Source: Mesostigma viride
Lineage: Eukaryota > Streptophyta > Mesostigmatophyceae > Mesostigmatales > Mesostigmataceae
Assembly (NCBI GenBank): GCA_009746045.1
Contig: RPFO01000004.1
Location: forward strand, 1-64,000
Direction of reading: 5' to 3'
Length of the DNA: 64,000 bases
In this document: positions 51,985 through 64,000 of the stretch, piece by piece
Layout of the letters: every line of letters starts with the position of its first letter
How positions within the stretch are numbered: position 1 is the stretch's first letter
Notes under the pieces: generated by a model
Database searches by the model: none
Seen by the model: only the letters and a program-made list of their open reading frames with translations
Told to the model about the DNA's origin: nothing
Made by a program: the position numbers and the translations under genes

Positions 51985-54502
51985 CTAGGCGTCCCCCCGA
52001 TGGAGCAGGGTTGCCTGCTTGCCATACGGGTTCATCAGGTGGTACAACAGCTGATATTGATCAGCTGCCTGCTGAGGCACCTTGGTGAGTGCATCAGCAG
52101 CGTTGTGCTTGTCCTCCACGTGACGGGTGGACTCCCAGTAGGTGCACTCCTGTTTAAGGACCACCCAGTCAAGATCAGTGTGCACAGCATAAGGGTTAGC
52201 AAGGAAGCTGAGGACTGACTGACTGTCAGTGAGCAAGTGTGCCACCACCCCAGCACTGCTGCCTGCTTGCATCTGCAACCAAAACAGCACGTGATTCAAG
52301 TACCTGGCATGAAGCACTGCTGACACCACTGCCCTGCACTCAGCAGCATTGCTGCTGACAGCCTTGCGTCTGTGCAACCGGCTGTACCATGAAATGAGAG
52401 ACAAGGGTGCATCATCATTCTGCACAAAATACAAGCCTGACTCCCTTGCTTGCAACTTGGTAATCTGCCTGGACTCCATGGAACTATCCATCATAGCTTG
52501 GATGTGAATGGTTTTGTGGAGATCCAAGGAATGCAAGATAAGGGGAGGGCCTTCCTGGAGAGTTTTGGTGATGGCTTTGTGACCTACTTGCATCAAGACA
52601 TCATCATCAACTCTGCTAACCACAGCCAGGTGAGGTGCACAAGTTGAGCACAACCACCCCAGCTTGCCTCTAATGGTGGGACAGGCACCAGGTTTGATTT
52701 TTGTTTGCAGAACCTCCAAGCAGCTGTGCATGTAATCATTGGGAGAGTAAAGTGCACACACCCACTGGTTTTTATGCTGCTGGAGTTGTAACATTGTGCC
52801 ACAAAATTTTATGGCAGTGGTGCCCAGCTCTACTTGCTTGCCAATCTCAAAATGCTGTGACACTTGTTGAATAAACTCATCTACAGCACGCCTTGGCCCA
52901 GCAATCAGCTGATCATCCCCATGCCACACAAAGGTGATTATGCCATGAGGGTGTGGGACCACAAAGAAGCAAGGGTCTATGTCATCATATCTAGCCCCTA
53001 GCTTTTCAAACACAGCCTGAGCTGACATCCTGAAAATGCGAGGAGCTGATTGCAGCCCTTCAACACCTATGTTAGCTTTCAGGTACTGCTGAGGGATGTG
53101 TTTTGCCCAGACTCTGGGAGTGGAGACTACATACACCTGACCATGCCACACTTGTTGTGCTATCTCAGGTGAGCCCTTCAAGAAAGCCCGTTTAATGTCT
53201 GTAGCCTTACAAACATAGTCATCCCCGTCATTGAGATGACCCACAAAGACAGGCAGCAATATTTTTAGAGAGGTTTGCTGAATGCCTGGCGTGTACAACT
53301 CTGCCTCTGTCAGATCAGTGGTGCCCTTGAACTCTGTCACACAAGGTCTAGCATGGAAAATGACTGACCCATCTGCTGCTGGCTTATGTTTGCACACAAA
53401 CTTCAGGCGCAAGTGCTTACACCCTGCAGGCTTTTTGTCAATAGGTGTGACAGGTGGAGTGTGAGAGGGGCTTAGAGGATCTGGCACTACCCATTCTTCC
53501 CTGGCCTTGTTGAAGGCCTCCACCCATTTTAGGAAACCTATGTGTGTGCGACAATCTTGCTCTATCTGTTCATAAGAAAGAGGAGACATTTTAGCCACAT
53601 CATGCTTGCCCAATCCAAAGGAGGTGGGATGAAGTTTTTGGTTATGAACCAAGTCTGCCACACAAGGTTCTTGCCCTGGGGCATACTTGGGGGTAGCAAA
53701 TTTTACAGAAGCAATGTTGGTGTGAAGAAGTTTTTGAAGAGAGATTTTGAAATGATTCAGATCAACACCACCCAGGTCCTGGATGGCTAGTCTATTGCTG
53801 GAGATAATGACACCAGGGTAAGAGAGAAAAGGATCACCCAACAAGGCATTGCCTTTATAAACTTCCAATACCTGAAAAGGAGTTGGGATACCAAGTAAAG
53901 TCAACATGACCTGACCTTGTACCTTGAGAGATGACTGCCCTGAGAAATCAGCCACATGTTGCCATGGTGAAGGTTCCAAAGGCAAATGGGGCACAGCCAG
54001 GGCACTGATAATGCTGACCTGGGCTTGTGTGTCCACTGCAACCATAAATGGGCTATTGTCATTCTGCCCAACCTTCCCCACCTTAGCTGATCCTGCAGCA
54101 GTTTGAGCTTTAGTAGCTCTATGAGCTGATTGTAAAATGCGAACAGCTTCTGCTAGGCTGCGTTTGGAAGGTGCAGCTAGTGGCTGAGCTATGTTCACAA
54201 GTGAAGAGGTGATAGGTTGCTGATCACCTGTTTTGCCAGTTTGACCCTCTGCTGCAGGGGGCCAAGCCTGCAATGACTGCCTGCAATCATCAAGGGTGAC
54301 CTGGGTGTCACAGTGGGTGTGGCTCTCACACTCACCAGTGGGTGTTCCAAACAACCACTCACTGGGCAACGCTGGGATGCCAGGCAACTGTACAGGGCTG
54401 TCGGCCAACAGCTCTTCCTCCTCTGCCACGTCTGACACAGTTGGAAAATACAATTTCATCCTGTAAGGTGAACACCTGTGAATCTTACCCGTGTCATTGT
54501 GT

Positions 54503-54513
<11 letters not shown>
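51985..54513 (-). CDS. Element J protease-RT-RNase H
   Basis: 842 aa on the minus strand. The first 25 residues (VKHNDTGKIHRCSPYRMKLY) are still the integrase C-terminal domain, so the frame break at 54505 is more likely a mutation than a designed junction. Retropepsin-like: VAVDTQAQVSIIS (active-site codons 54033-54025), LTLLGIPTPFQV, NALLGDPFL. RT: FHARPCVTEFKG, TDIKRAFLKGS, HGDD at residues 531-534 (52923-52912). RNase H: AMMDSSMES, NAAECRA, LTDSQSV, DLDWVVL. DTQ and VWHGDD group it with I rather than with D, G and H. Confidence 0.9.
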
Positions 54514-56829
<2,316 letters not shown>

Positions 56830-57207
56830 AGTTAGCATACTGGGTCACCAATGTGCTAGATGGATGCAGGTTGAGGAGACCTTTCCAACGCCGTGTCAAC
56901 CGCCTAGAACAGACAAGGGACTAGAAAGTTATCAAGTCCCGAAGTACTGCCGACCGGTGGGCGAGGGCGGGACACACTCAGGGCATAGTGGACAGGACAC
57001 GTGGCAGGCCGTGCCTGCACAGGCTTAGCCTGTACTCTCACGTGACTGGGACACAGTGTACTGAGGGCTCAACGGTACTGTGGCTAGTAGAAGCCAGTAA
57101 CCAGCCAGCAGGTCTGCAAGGATGTAAGTCCTTGCAGGACTGTGGCAGGTCCTGTGCTGTCCTAGACACAGGATAGCCAGAGATTCCTGTATGCTGCCTG
57201 CAACAAT
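56830..57207 (+). repeat. Element H 5' LTR
   Basis: About 378 bp by homology with G's LTR (ACCTTTCCAACGCCGTG; GGACAGGACACGTGGCAGG). The inner end is inferred from the internal start CGTACTATTG (57208), which resembles D's CGTATTACAC and G's CCTATTATTG; here the LTR ends CAACAAT instead of CAACT, so the boundary may be off by a few bases. Confidence 0.65.
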
Positions 57208-57232
57208 CGTACTATTGCTTCCAAGCGCTTTC

Positions 57233-58371
57233 ATGTCTGGTTCATCGTCAAGCAGCCACGGTGCTGGTGAGGCGAACGAGCAGAGAGACGCGCAAGCGTT
57301 TTTCCCCTACCGTAACCAAGCAAACGCTCCAACATTCGTGCAAGCGGCCTACGTAGCGAGGCACTTGGCAGAAGAGGGGTGGGTGGCGGTGAGTGGGGGA
57401 GGCAGCAGGCCAGCGGCGGCGGACCCGATTATACAACGGGCTCGCGTCGTGATTTCTCCAGGTGAGACGGGGCGAGTGCATGGCGGTGGAAGAGTTGGTG
57501 CGCATTCGTGACGCGCTAGCTGAAACTGCTAATCGTGTGGAGGTCGCTTATCAGGGCGCCCATATCACGCTTGCCGGTCTCGACCTTGCCAGGGAGGCGC
57601 TTAGCCAGATTGTGGCAACAGCGCTCGGCAGCACCAGACTGTTCAACCACTGGGTGGCGACAGCAGTGCTAGGAGAGGGGGTACCAGACGCCGACATCAT
57701 CCGAAACGCGCGTGCTCGGGAGGCGGTGAATCCTTGGAGCACGGCGGAGGTATTTGCCCAAACCATTGAGAATCTTGTTGCTGTCCTTTTGCAAGAGTCG
57801 AGAGGGTACGCAGACAGGTTCTATATTACCACGCAGCCTTTCGGAGTGTACTCCAGGCTTGATACACCGAGGCCGGAAACCACCACTGCGTGGGGTCCGG
57901 AGGTGGAGATTGTCACAGGGGTCGAGAAGACGCCTGAAGACGTCCATTTCGAGTGGACTGACAAGCCAGAGGGCTCCGTCAAGCGCTCAGCCCAGCAGAT
58001 AAACGAGGGCGACGGCACTACCGAGACCTACGAGGCAAGGCAGAGAGCTGATCTGCATATCCCTCGTGAGGTGACTCACGAGTACGATCGTTACGGCCGA
58101 GGCGAGCAGAACGAGCTTGTCGGCGGCGGTAAGCGGTGGGTACGCGATCTTGCTTGGCATCGCAACCCAGGTGAGACACAACATCCAGTCGAACGCAAGG
58201 AAGACGGGCGACCTGTGACCTGCGTGCTGGGAGAGTTTAACCCAACCTCCAGATTGTCGCAGAGGCAGCAGCAGCCACCTCGGTTGCTGAGGGTGTTGAG
58301 CAGCGTCCAGACCGTGAGGAGGGGCAGGCGAGTGCAAGCCAGGAGGCGGCCTCGTCTGGAGTAAGTGCGTG
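57233..58371 (+). pseudogene. Conserved pre-gag protein of element H, frameshifted
   Basis: Begins at ATG 57233. The first frame (to about 57470) gives FFPYRNQANAPTFVQAAYVA; the second (57462 onward) gives MAVEELVRIRDAL, LDLAREALSQIVATALG, LFNHWVATAVLGEG, LLQESRGYADRFYITTQPFG, TPEDVHFEWTDKPEG and GGGKRWVRDLAW. An extra G in the run at about 57469-57472 explains the break. A second shift near 58240 restores the acidic C terminus seen in G. The match to G over about 300 residues shows a true protein family. It is mixed helical and charged with no known motif; its function is unknown. Confidence 0.75.
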
Positions 58372-58424
58372 AGCCTGAGGGTTCCAGCAGCCATATCTGC
58401 GTGTGTTTTCTGTGGTATTCTATA

Positions 58425-59772
58425 ATGCTTCGTAACACGCGCGGGGGCGGCAGCGGGAGCGGGGCGGGAGCGGGGGATGGCGGGGGTGAGGCAAGGGCAG
58501 ACACAGGAGCCCCGCCAACGTCGTGCCAGAGGGACAGGCAATCCCAACGGCAGAGGGCGTCAATGGCAGGAGGGCATCCAACCGGAAGAGGAAAGAGGTG
58601 GCACAAGGGGAGGAGCGTGCAGGGTGGCCAACCGACGGCGTGGTGCTGACGGGGGAGGGCCAGAATGATGCTGAACGGCAAGCACCTGGTAAGAGACCAT
58701 GTGTGCCTCCGTCTGGTGTTCCTGCAGCTATGTTCCTGCGCCATTAGCACCAGTAGGAGCTGCTGTCATTGGCAGTGACCCTCGTGCTTTGCCTGGGACT
58801 AGACCTCATATGAGTGCTGTGGCTGTGATGAATGGCCAGAAGCCTCTCAAGCCTCCTGTGGGACAGGAAGAGCTAGACAAGTGGTTGGAGGATATGGAGC
58901 TAGTTTCATGCTCTGTAGATCCCACTGTCAACCTTGTGCAGGTATTCCACACATCCACGACTAATAGGGATTCAAGTGAGCGTGTGAGGGACAAGGCTAG
59001 GCAAGCTGTCAAGGACAAGCTGACTTGGTCTCAGTTCCTAGAGGGCCTACGTCAGGAGTTTTCTGATAAGGTACTCAACCTCACTAATCACTATAAGCTC
59101 AGCTATGATACCTTTGAGATCAAGGGCACAATAGCTGAGGAGCTGCAGCGGCTCACACGCATCAGGGAGAAGGGGGCCAAGCATGGCTTCAATCTGACTG
59201 ATAGAGCAGTGGCAGATTACTTCCTGGATCGCATGGGGCTGAGTGTGGATGGGAGAAATGCAGCTAGGATGTTTGCTGATCAGACAGATGGGACGTGGCC
59301 AGCCTTGCAAAAGGTTATTTTCAATATCCGTCCATCTGACAATGCTGCTTGCAAGGCAATCCAGGTGACTGGTGCCCCTTCAGCCTCCGCTCATCAGGTC
59401 CATGGTGACGCCCCTGGGCAGGGTGCTCAGGGAGAAACCAGACCTAGTAGGCGTCAGAGGGCTAACAGGCGCAGGCAGAATGGTAACCAGGGTGGCAAGG
59501 GCCAGCAGCAGGGATCCAAAGGCAAGGGTCAGCAGCAGGCTGGTGGTCACCAGGGTGGTCAGCAGAACAAGGGTGGCCAAGGGCAAGGCAAGAGCCAGGG
59601 CCAGGGCACCCAGGCCAGTCAGAGCAGCCAGAACCAGGGTGGCCTGAAGAAGGCTGCTGCTGGGAAGGATGACAAATGCTTTGGATGTGGCAGGACGGGT
59701 CATTGGCGACGTGACTGCCCAGACCAGGCCAAGTCTGCTGGAGCAGGCTCTGGCCAGGTGGGTAAGCCATGA
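58425..59772 (+). pseudogene. Element H Gag with CCHC knuckle, N-terminal frameshifts
   Basis: The start at ATG 58425 (MLRNTRGGGSGSG) corresponds to G's MPRGKPGDGD, both preceded by TATA(A)ATG-like bases. The N-terminal charged region changes frame twice (about 58500 and 58725). The capsid from 58810 is intact: MSAVAVMNGQKPLKPP, LDKWLEDMELVSCSVDPTVN, DYFLDRMGLSVDGRNAARMF. A Gln/Gly/Lys-rich linker and the knuckle CFGCGRTGHWRRDC (about 59677-59718) follow. The stop is at 59770-59772, 6 bases before pol in the same frame. Confidence 0.83.
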
Positions 59773-59778
59773 CTTGAG

Positions 59779-62700
59779 ATGTTGTCCCCTGTAAATAGTC
59801 AATCACCCCTAGTGGGACGAACAGTTGTACATAGTAATGGGGGTGTCCCTCTTGTGCAGCAGCAAGGGGTTGGGAATGATGAGGTGCTTCCACTCAATGA
59901 TTGCAATAACGCTGCTGCAGCAGTGGAATTCCCTGTGCCTGTGGCAGGTGCAGGGTCTCCAGTTGTTGGGGTTGACTCTGGGAGTCAAGCCGCCAGACTG
60001 GAAGGACCTGCAGCTTCTGTGGGAACCGGGGCTGGCTCTGGGAGCCGAGCTACCTTGGAGGAGGTCCCTGGAGCAAGAGAACAGCAGGTGGGTCGTGCTA
60101 TCCCAAGCACACAGTCTTTGTCACGTTCCTCTCTGTGCAGCCAGGCTGACAGGGGGTTGAGCTATGCTCAGGCTGGAAACACTCTACACCATATCTTTGG
60201 CCACTCTAAGCAGGCAGAGATGTTTGCTTGGAAGATTGGCAAGGAGCCTTTGCTAGAGGCCTGCAGTGCAGCTGCTCAGAATTGTGTCTGTCAGGAGAAT
60301 GCTGTTCGCCTCCCACAGTCCCATGCCAGAGAACCTGCTAGAGAGCGGGGGGATATCCAGGTGGACATCCAACACATCAGGGGCATGTATCTGTTGGTGG
60401 GGGTGGATAGGTTTAGCAGATATAGGTTGCTGACCATTCTTCCTGGAATGCAGGAGCATCAGCTGTTGATGGGTCTCCAGTCTTTGTTGCCAGGCTTTGG
60501 GGTGTACACCAAGGTGCAAGCTGACTTGCAGTTTGACTGCTTGATCAAGCTGGCTGACCAGCTTCCTTGTAAGTTGGTAGTGGTCCCTAGGGAATGCCAT
60601 GGGCAGCAGGGAGCTGTAGAGAGATCTATACGTGAAGTAAAAACAGTGGTGCTAGCAGCTAGGAGTGTGCCTGTTGTGGCATCAGCTCTAGAGAAAGCAG
60701 CTTGGTGTAAGGGGATTGAGGAGCAGCTTAACCACAGGGTAACCTATTACTATGATGGTGTGGCAGTCTCTCCCCTGGCATTGCAGTTTGGTATGCTATC
60801 ACAGGACGTGGTGGCAGCCTGCCTGAAGAAGGCAGACAGGGTGTTTTCCAGATTGAGGCGTAAGGACAAGGGTTGGAAAATGCTGAGGCCCCAGGTGGGA
60901 CTGAGGGTCAGGATGTGGAAGGAACCGTCATTACCAGGCAAGCGTGGCAAGTGGCAAGATGGGCAGGTAACCCATGTTGAGGAAGCTAACCATTCTTGTC
61001 TGGTGGCTTTGGAGAGTAATCCCAAGCACGTGTACAGGCTATCCTGGGCTCACGTCAAGGAGAGAAGGCCAACTGCAATCTGGCCTGAAGACGGCCCTGA
61101 TCCTCCCTTGGAGGGAGATGAGCAGGATGAGAGCCAGGCAGCAGATGCTAACCCACCATGCTTGGATTATGGTCTGTCCTGGATGGATGAGGGTGAGCAG
61201 GAGTCTGCTGAGACGTCTGTCACAAGGCCAGAGGTGGCCAGGGCTGCACCACAGTCCAGGGGGCTGCTTATGGCGGACATCATTCGAGCTCTGCAGAACA
61301 GCAAGCGTGATCCCAAGGTATCTAAGCTCACGGGATGGGGGTCATGTGGGGCACCAGCACTAGAAGTGGATACCAACTCACAGGTGTCCATTCTAAGGGT
61401 AGAGGATGCTGCAGGCTTGCAGTGGTCATCCCCTAGCTGCCTAGCTGTGTCTGATTTCTCTGGGAATGTGTCCATGAAGATCTTGGGAGAAGTGAGTGTG
61501 CCTATCCTGGGGGTGCCCACCACGTTCAGTGTGGTTGAAGGGTATCAGGGGCCTGCCATTCTAGGTCAGAACTTCTTGTGCTTACCAGGGGTGAGGATAT
61601 CCTCTGAGGAGCTAGCATTAGAAGGGCAGGGCCGCCTTCCCTTGCAGAGATATCGCTACTCCCAGGGTCTTAGTGTGGCTGTAAGGGCTGTGAGGGGTCT
61701 AGAGGCAGAGGGTCCTGATACAAAGGAGCCCATTGCTGGGGACCTGCTGATCCTCCCTACTACGTTTGACCCACGTGAGTTGGGTGTGCAGAGGTACCAG
61801 ATCCCAGGAACGAGTCCTGTACCTTGGCGCAAGCTAGTGGAGATGATGCAAAGCCCCAAGATGGCTAAGGCATGGACTCTTGGCTTTGTTGCTTCTGGGC
61901 ATGAGTGGATAGTTGCCAACTGTGCAGAGCCTGTGGATGTCCTCCCTGAGGATCACCAGCTGCTCAGTTGATGTTTGTCCTCAAGCTCAAGGAGGTAGAT
62001 GGCGTGCAGGTGCCACATGTTAGACCAGTTGTGACTGAGTACCATGGCACTGGACAGTTAGCAGATGAGGAGCTTTACACACCAGGGATGCTGCATGATA
62101 CATGGAGGATTTTGTTGTGCATTTATTGTCTTTTCTGCAGAAGGGGATACCCTATAGCTCTGTGTTGGTAGATTTCAAGAGGGCTTTTCTTAAGGGTGAT
62201 CAGCAGGAAGCACAGGATACTTGGCGCACAATACCCCCTTTCTTTGTTAAGGTGCCTGCAGTGTGGAGGGCAGAGCTGAAGACGAGGTATTTGAGGATTC
62301 TCAAAGGCGTGGAAGGCCTTAGATCGAGTCCCATCATCTGGAGGAAGAGCTTGGAGAAGTACCTCAGGTCTGTCTGTGGTCTCTCAGTCTCTCCAGTTGA
62401 TCCTTGTCTGTTTCAGGGTAGCTATGAGGGGCTGCCAGCGTTTGCCTCCCTGCATGGTGATGATCTGCATCTCCTGGGCCATCCCACTTGGCAAGAGTTG
62501 ACTCTGGCCAGGATCCAGAAACGGTTTGAACTGGGTAAGATCCAGTACATGGTTGAGAATGAGCCCATGGTGTTTTGTGGAATGCAGGCGACCTTGGTCC
62601 ATCAGCAGGGTACATGGTCCATCCAGCTGGAGGGTGGTAAGGATTATCCTCAGCAGATCATAGATGCCTTGCAGGAGCCCATCACCCAGGCCAGATGTGC

Positions 62701-63363
62701 AACAATACGAGGTATGTTGGCATGGCTGGCCAGCATTTGTGCTCCTGACCTGTTGGTACTGAGTCGGTTGACCGATTCCCAACTGGTTGAGGTGGGTGCT
62801 GAGAGAGTGGTAGAGGCTGTTCGCATGTCTCCCCCTCTCATGCTGGGTCCTTTGGATTTGTACAGGCCTTTTGACATGATGCTCTATGTGGACAGTTCTA
62901 TGGATAGTAGGAAGGTCACAGAGGTCAGGGGCCGTGCAGCAGCATTAATATCCCTGGTGCAGGAACAGTCCTCTCTGGTCTGCTGGTACAGTCGGTTGCA
63001 AACAGGGTAACTCCCAGCAGTGACATTGCTGAGTGCAGGGCAATCTGTGAAGGGCTTCATACTGCTCTTTACTTGAGGGAGCTATTTTACCAGCTATGTC
63101 AAGTGGCTTCCTGTCGGTTGCAGATGCACACACTGGTAAGAACTGACAGCATGGGCATGGTGCAGTTTGTGCACAGGCAGCTGGCCAGGAGCAGGGACCT
63201 TGATTATTTGTTGCTCAAGGAAATGTCTTGCTTAGCTAACATTGAACATGTGGCTGGCGTGGACAACCCTGCAGATGCTCTCACCAAGCTGGAGGAGAAG
63301 GCTGAGCTGCAATACCCTTTGCTTCGTGGGCTCATGGCCTCCAAGGGGGGAGGGCCAGAGTAG
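59779..63363 (+). pseudogene. Element H Pol: integrase-protease-RT-RNase H, three frameshifts
   Basis: Main frame 59779-61971: HHCC-like HHIFGH...CVCQ, GDIQVDIQHIRG, VQADLQFD, GAVERSIREVK, then protease LEVDTNSQVSIL (D at 61369) with AILGQNFL. The frame breaks near 61968 and 62125; RT continues in 62102-63010 with LVDFKRAFLKGD and HGDD (62453-62464). Another break near 63005 precedes the RNase H end (RTDSMG, DLDYLLL, NPADALTK) at 63073-63363. Each break fits a change of one base or so. The protein is close to G's. Confidence 0.88.
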
Positions 63364-63817
63364 ACCAAACAGCCTTGCTCTAGGTGGGAGGCATCCCAGT
63401 GGGCTGGGCAGCCACGTGGTGGCTGACAGCAGGTCCTTCAGAGTTCAGACACACTCTGCTGGACAGGGGTCAGGGTGGAGTCACTCCCCTGGCTGAGAAT
63501 TTCGCCTGGCTCTGTCATGGAGCTGCAGAAGAGTCTTAAGGACTTTGTAATGGGCCTTGGGTCTTCATGGAATGGACCCTGCAAGGGCAGCCCAAGTGTT
63601 GGCTCTAACAGGTTGCTGTACATTTGTATATATTCTCTGTAACCAACCTGTTGCATGCTAATAAAATCCCTGGTTGTGTGACCATGTTGGACGTGGTTGC
63701 CAGGGGCCTCACTATGGGTTATACTCCTTTATAATAAAACATAATCTTGTTATTGTCATGTCTTGTTGTTTGTGATGCTCAGTTCCAGGAGCTGATCCAA
63801 ACCTGGAGGATATGGGG

Positions 63818-63834
63818 TGGGGTTCGATTCCCCA
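63818..63834 (+). other. tRNA T-arm-like hairpin in element H 3' region
   Basis: TGGGG-TTCGATT-CCCCA: five perfect pairs and a 7-base TTCGA loop, also a good match to a Pol III B box. About 45 bases upstream, TGATGCTCAGTTCCAGG (63773-63789) loosely resembles an A box. No acceptor stem is evident. Confidence 0.55.
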
Positions 63835-63967
63835 GCTGACCTCAGCCTGGCATGTATGAATCCTGAGTGAGACTCAGTGAGGACATGGGCTCCCCATGTG
63901 TTGGCTAACATTTGTCAGGGCTCTCTCAGTCTTTGGAAGGATTTAAAAGATAAAGGAGGCTCCGTGG

Positions 63968-63990
63968 CGGGCGCCATATGAACGGGCGCC
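63968..63990 (+). repeat. Twin CGGGCGCC boxes of element H
   Basis: CGGGCGCC occurs twice with ATATGAA between, 134 bases after the T-arm-like hairpin. The equivalent distance is about 131 bases in G and 142 in D. Confidence 0.7.
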
Positions 63991-64000
63991 TGTGATAACT

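Larger units (their letters stand above)
56830..64000 (+). mobile_element. Element H, copia-like retrotransposon inserted in J gag
   Basis: Begins AGTTAGCATACTGGG, related to the sense 5' end of G's LTR (AGTTAGCATTTTGGG). Gene order is pre-gag ORF, gag, integrase, protease, RT, RNase H, and a 3' region like G's. The 3' LTR lies past the right edge. GCCCC (56825-56829) would be the left target duplication. Several one-base breaks in its genes suggest decay. Confidence 0.88.
63364..64000 (+). other. Element H 3' untranslated region with primer-like module
   Basis: No gene. In order: AATAAA at 63660-63665 and 63733-63738, T-arm-like hairpin 63818-63834, twin CGGGCGCC boxes 63968-63990. The last bases (TGTGATAACT) match G just before its primer-position complement, so the corresponding part of H should start right after the window edge. 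Confidence 0.7.

Noticed and set aside
57460..57480. Possible intron donor (AGGTGAGA) explaining the frame change in H
   Set aside because: G continues through the same place without a gap, and a single extra G explains the shift.
63770..63840. A tRNA gene
   Set aside because: Only the T arm is convincing; no acceptor stem, anticodon arm or complete cloverleaf is present.

Overview
The window is a nuclear eukaryotic stretch made almost wholly of transposable elements inserted into one another. I found no host gene, rRNA, tRNA or CRISPR array. Retroelement coding regions are GC-rich and carry chromodomain, PHD-finger and RNase H1-type modules. This fits a repeat-rich alga, plant-lineage or other protist genome, but the sequence does not let me name the organism. 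Nesting was solved from target-site duplications (TSDs), paired LTRs, and reading frames that rejoin when an insert is removed.

Left half (1-27377): element B, a Ty3/gypsy element whose integrase ends in a PHD finger, is split at base 585 by A. A (586-23007, 830-bp LTRs, TSD AGGTA) has only a gag gene. A is split by C (2775-21987, 616-bp LTRs, TSD ACAAC), a Ty3/gypsy chromovirus. C has an RNase H1-type hybrid-binding ORF before gag, a chromodomain integrase, and an unknown 781-aa ORF after pol. C is split by D (9389-17216, minus strand, 617-bp LTRs, TSD CTGGC), a Ty1/copia-like element. A 141-bp direct repeat of unsolved origin lies at the B/F boundary.

Right half (27378-64000): F, an older chromovirus related to C, is broken by two TTAA-flanked DNA transposon remnants, L (29060-30963) and M (47543-48885). 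It is also broken by copia-like G (31455-46096, minus, TSD AGAGG), whose right LTR holds copia-like I (39882-46040, plus, TSD GTCTT), and by copia-like J (from 50454, minus), whose gag holds copia-like H (from 56830, plus). J and H leave the window on the right. J's gag contains a near-pure GTT/AAC tract of about 345 units.

The strongest candidate for something undescribed is the copia-like clade D, G, H, I, J. Shared features visible in the sequence are: order gag-integrase-protease-RT-RNase H, instead of gag-protease-integrase-RT-RNase H; protease active site DTN or DTQ instead of DTG; RT box HGDD instead of YVDD; LTRs bounded by AGTT...AACT instead of TG...CA; and no TGG primer-binding site after the 5' LTR in D, G, I and, with its LTR end inferred, H (J's is outside the window). 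In D, G and I the bases right after the 5' LTR are complementary to a stretch in the element's own 3' untranslated region (12, 9 and 9 contiguous nt). That stretch lies next to or downstream of CGGGCGC(C) boxes, and in D, G and H a tRNA T-arm-like hairpin lies further upstream. This suggests an element-encoded primer or cyclisation module, which is inference. G and H also share a protein upstream of gag that I do not recognise, and D has an unrelated one in the same place.

Many genes carry single-base frameshifts, several in homopolymer runs, so real decay and consensus errors cannot be separated here.
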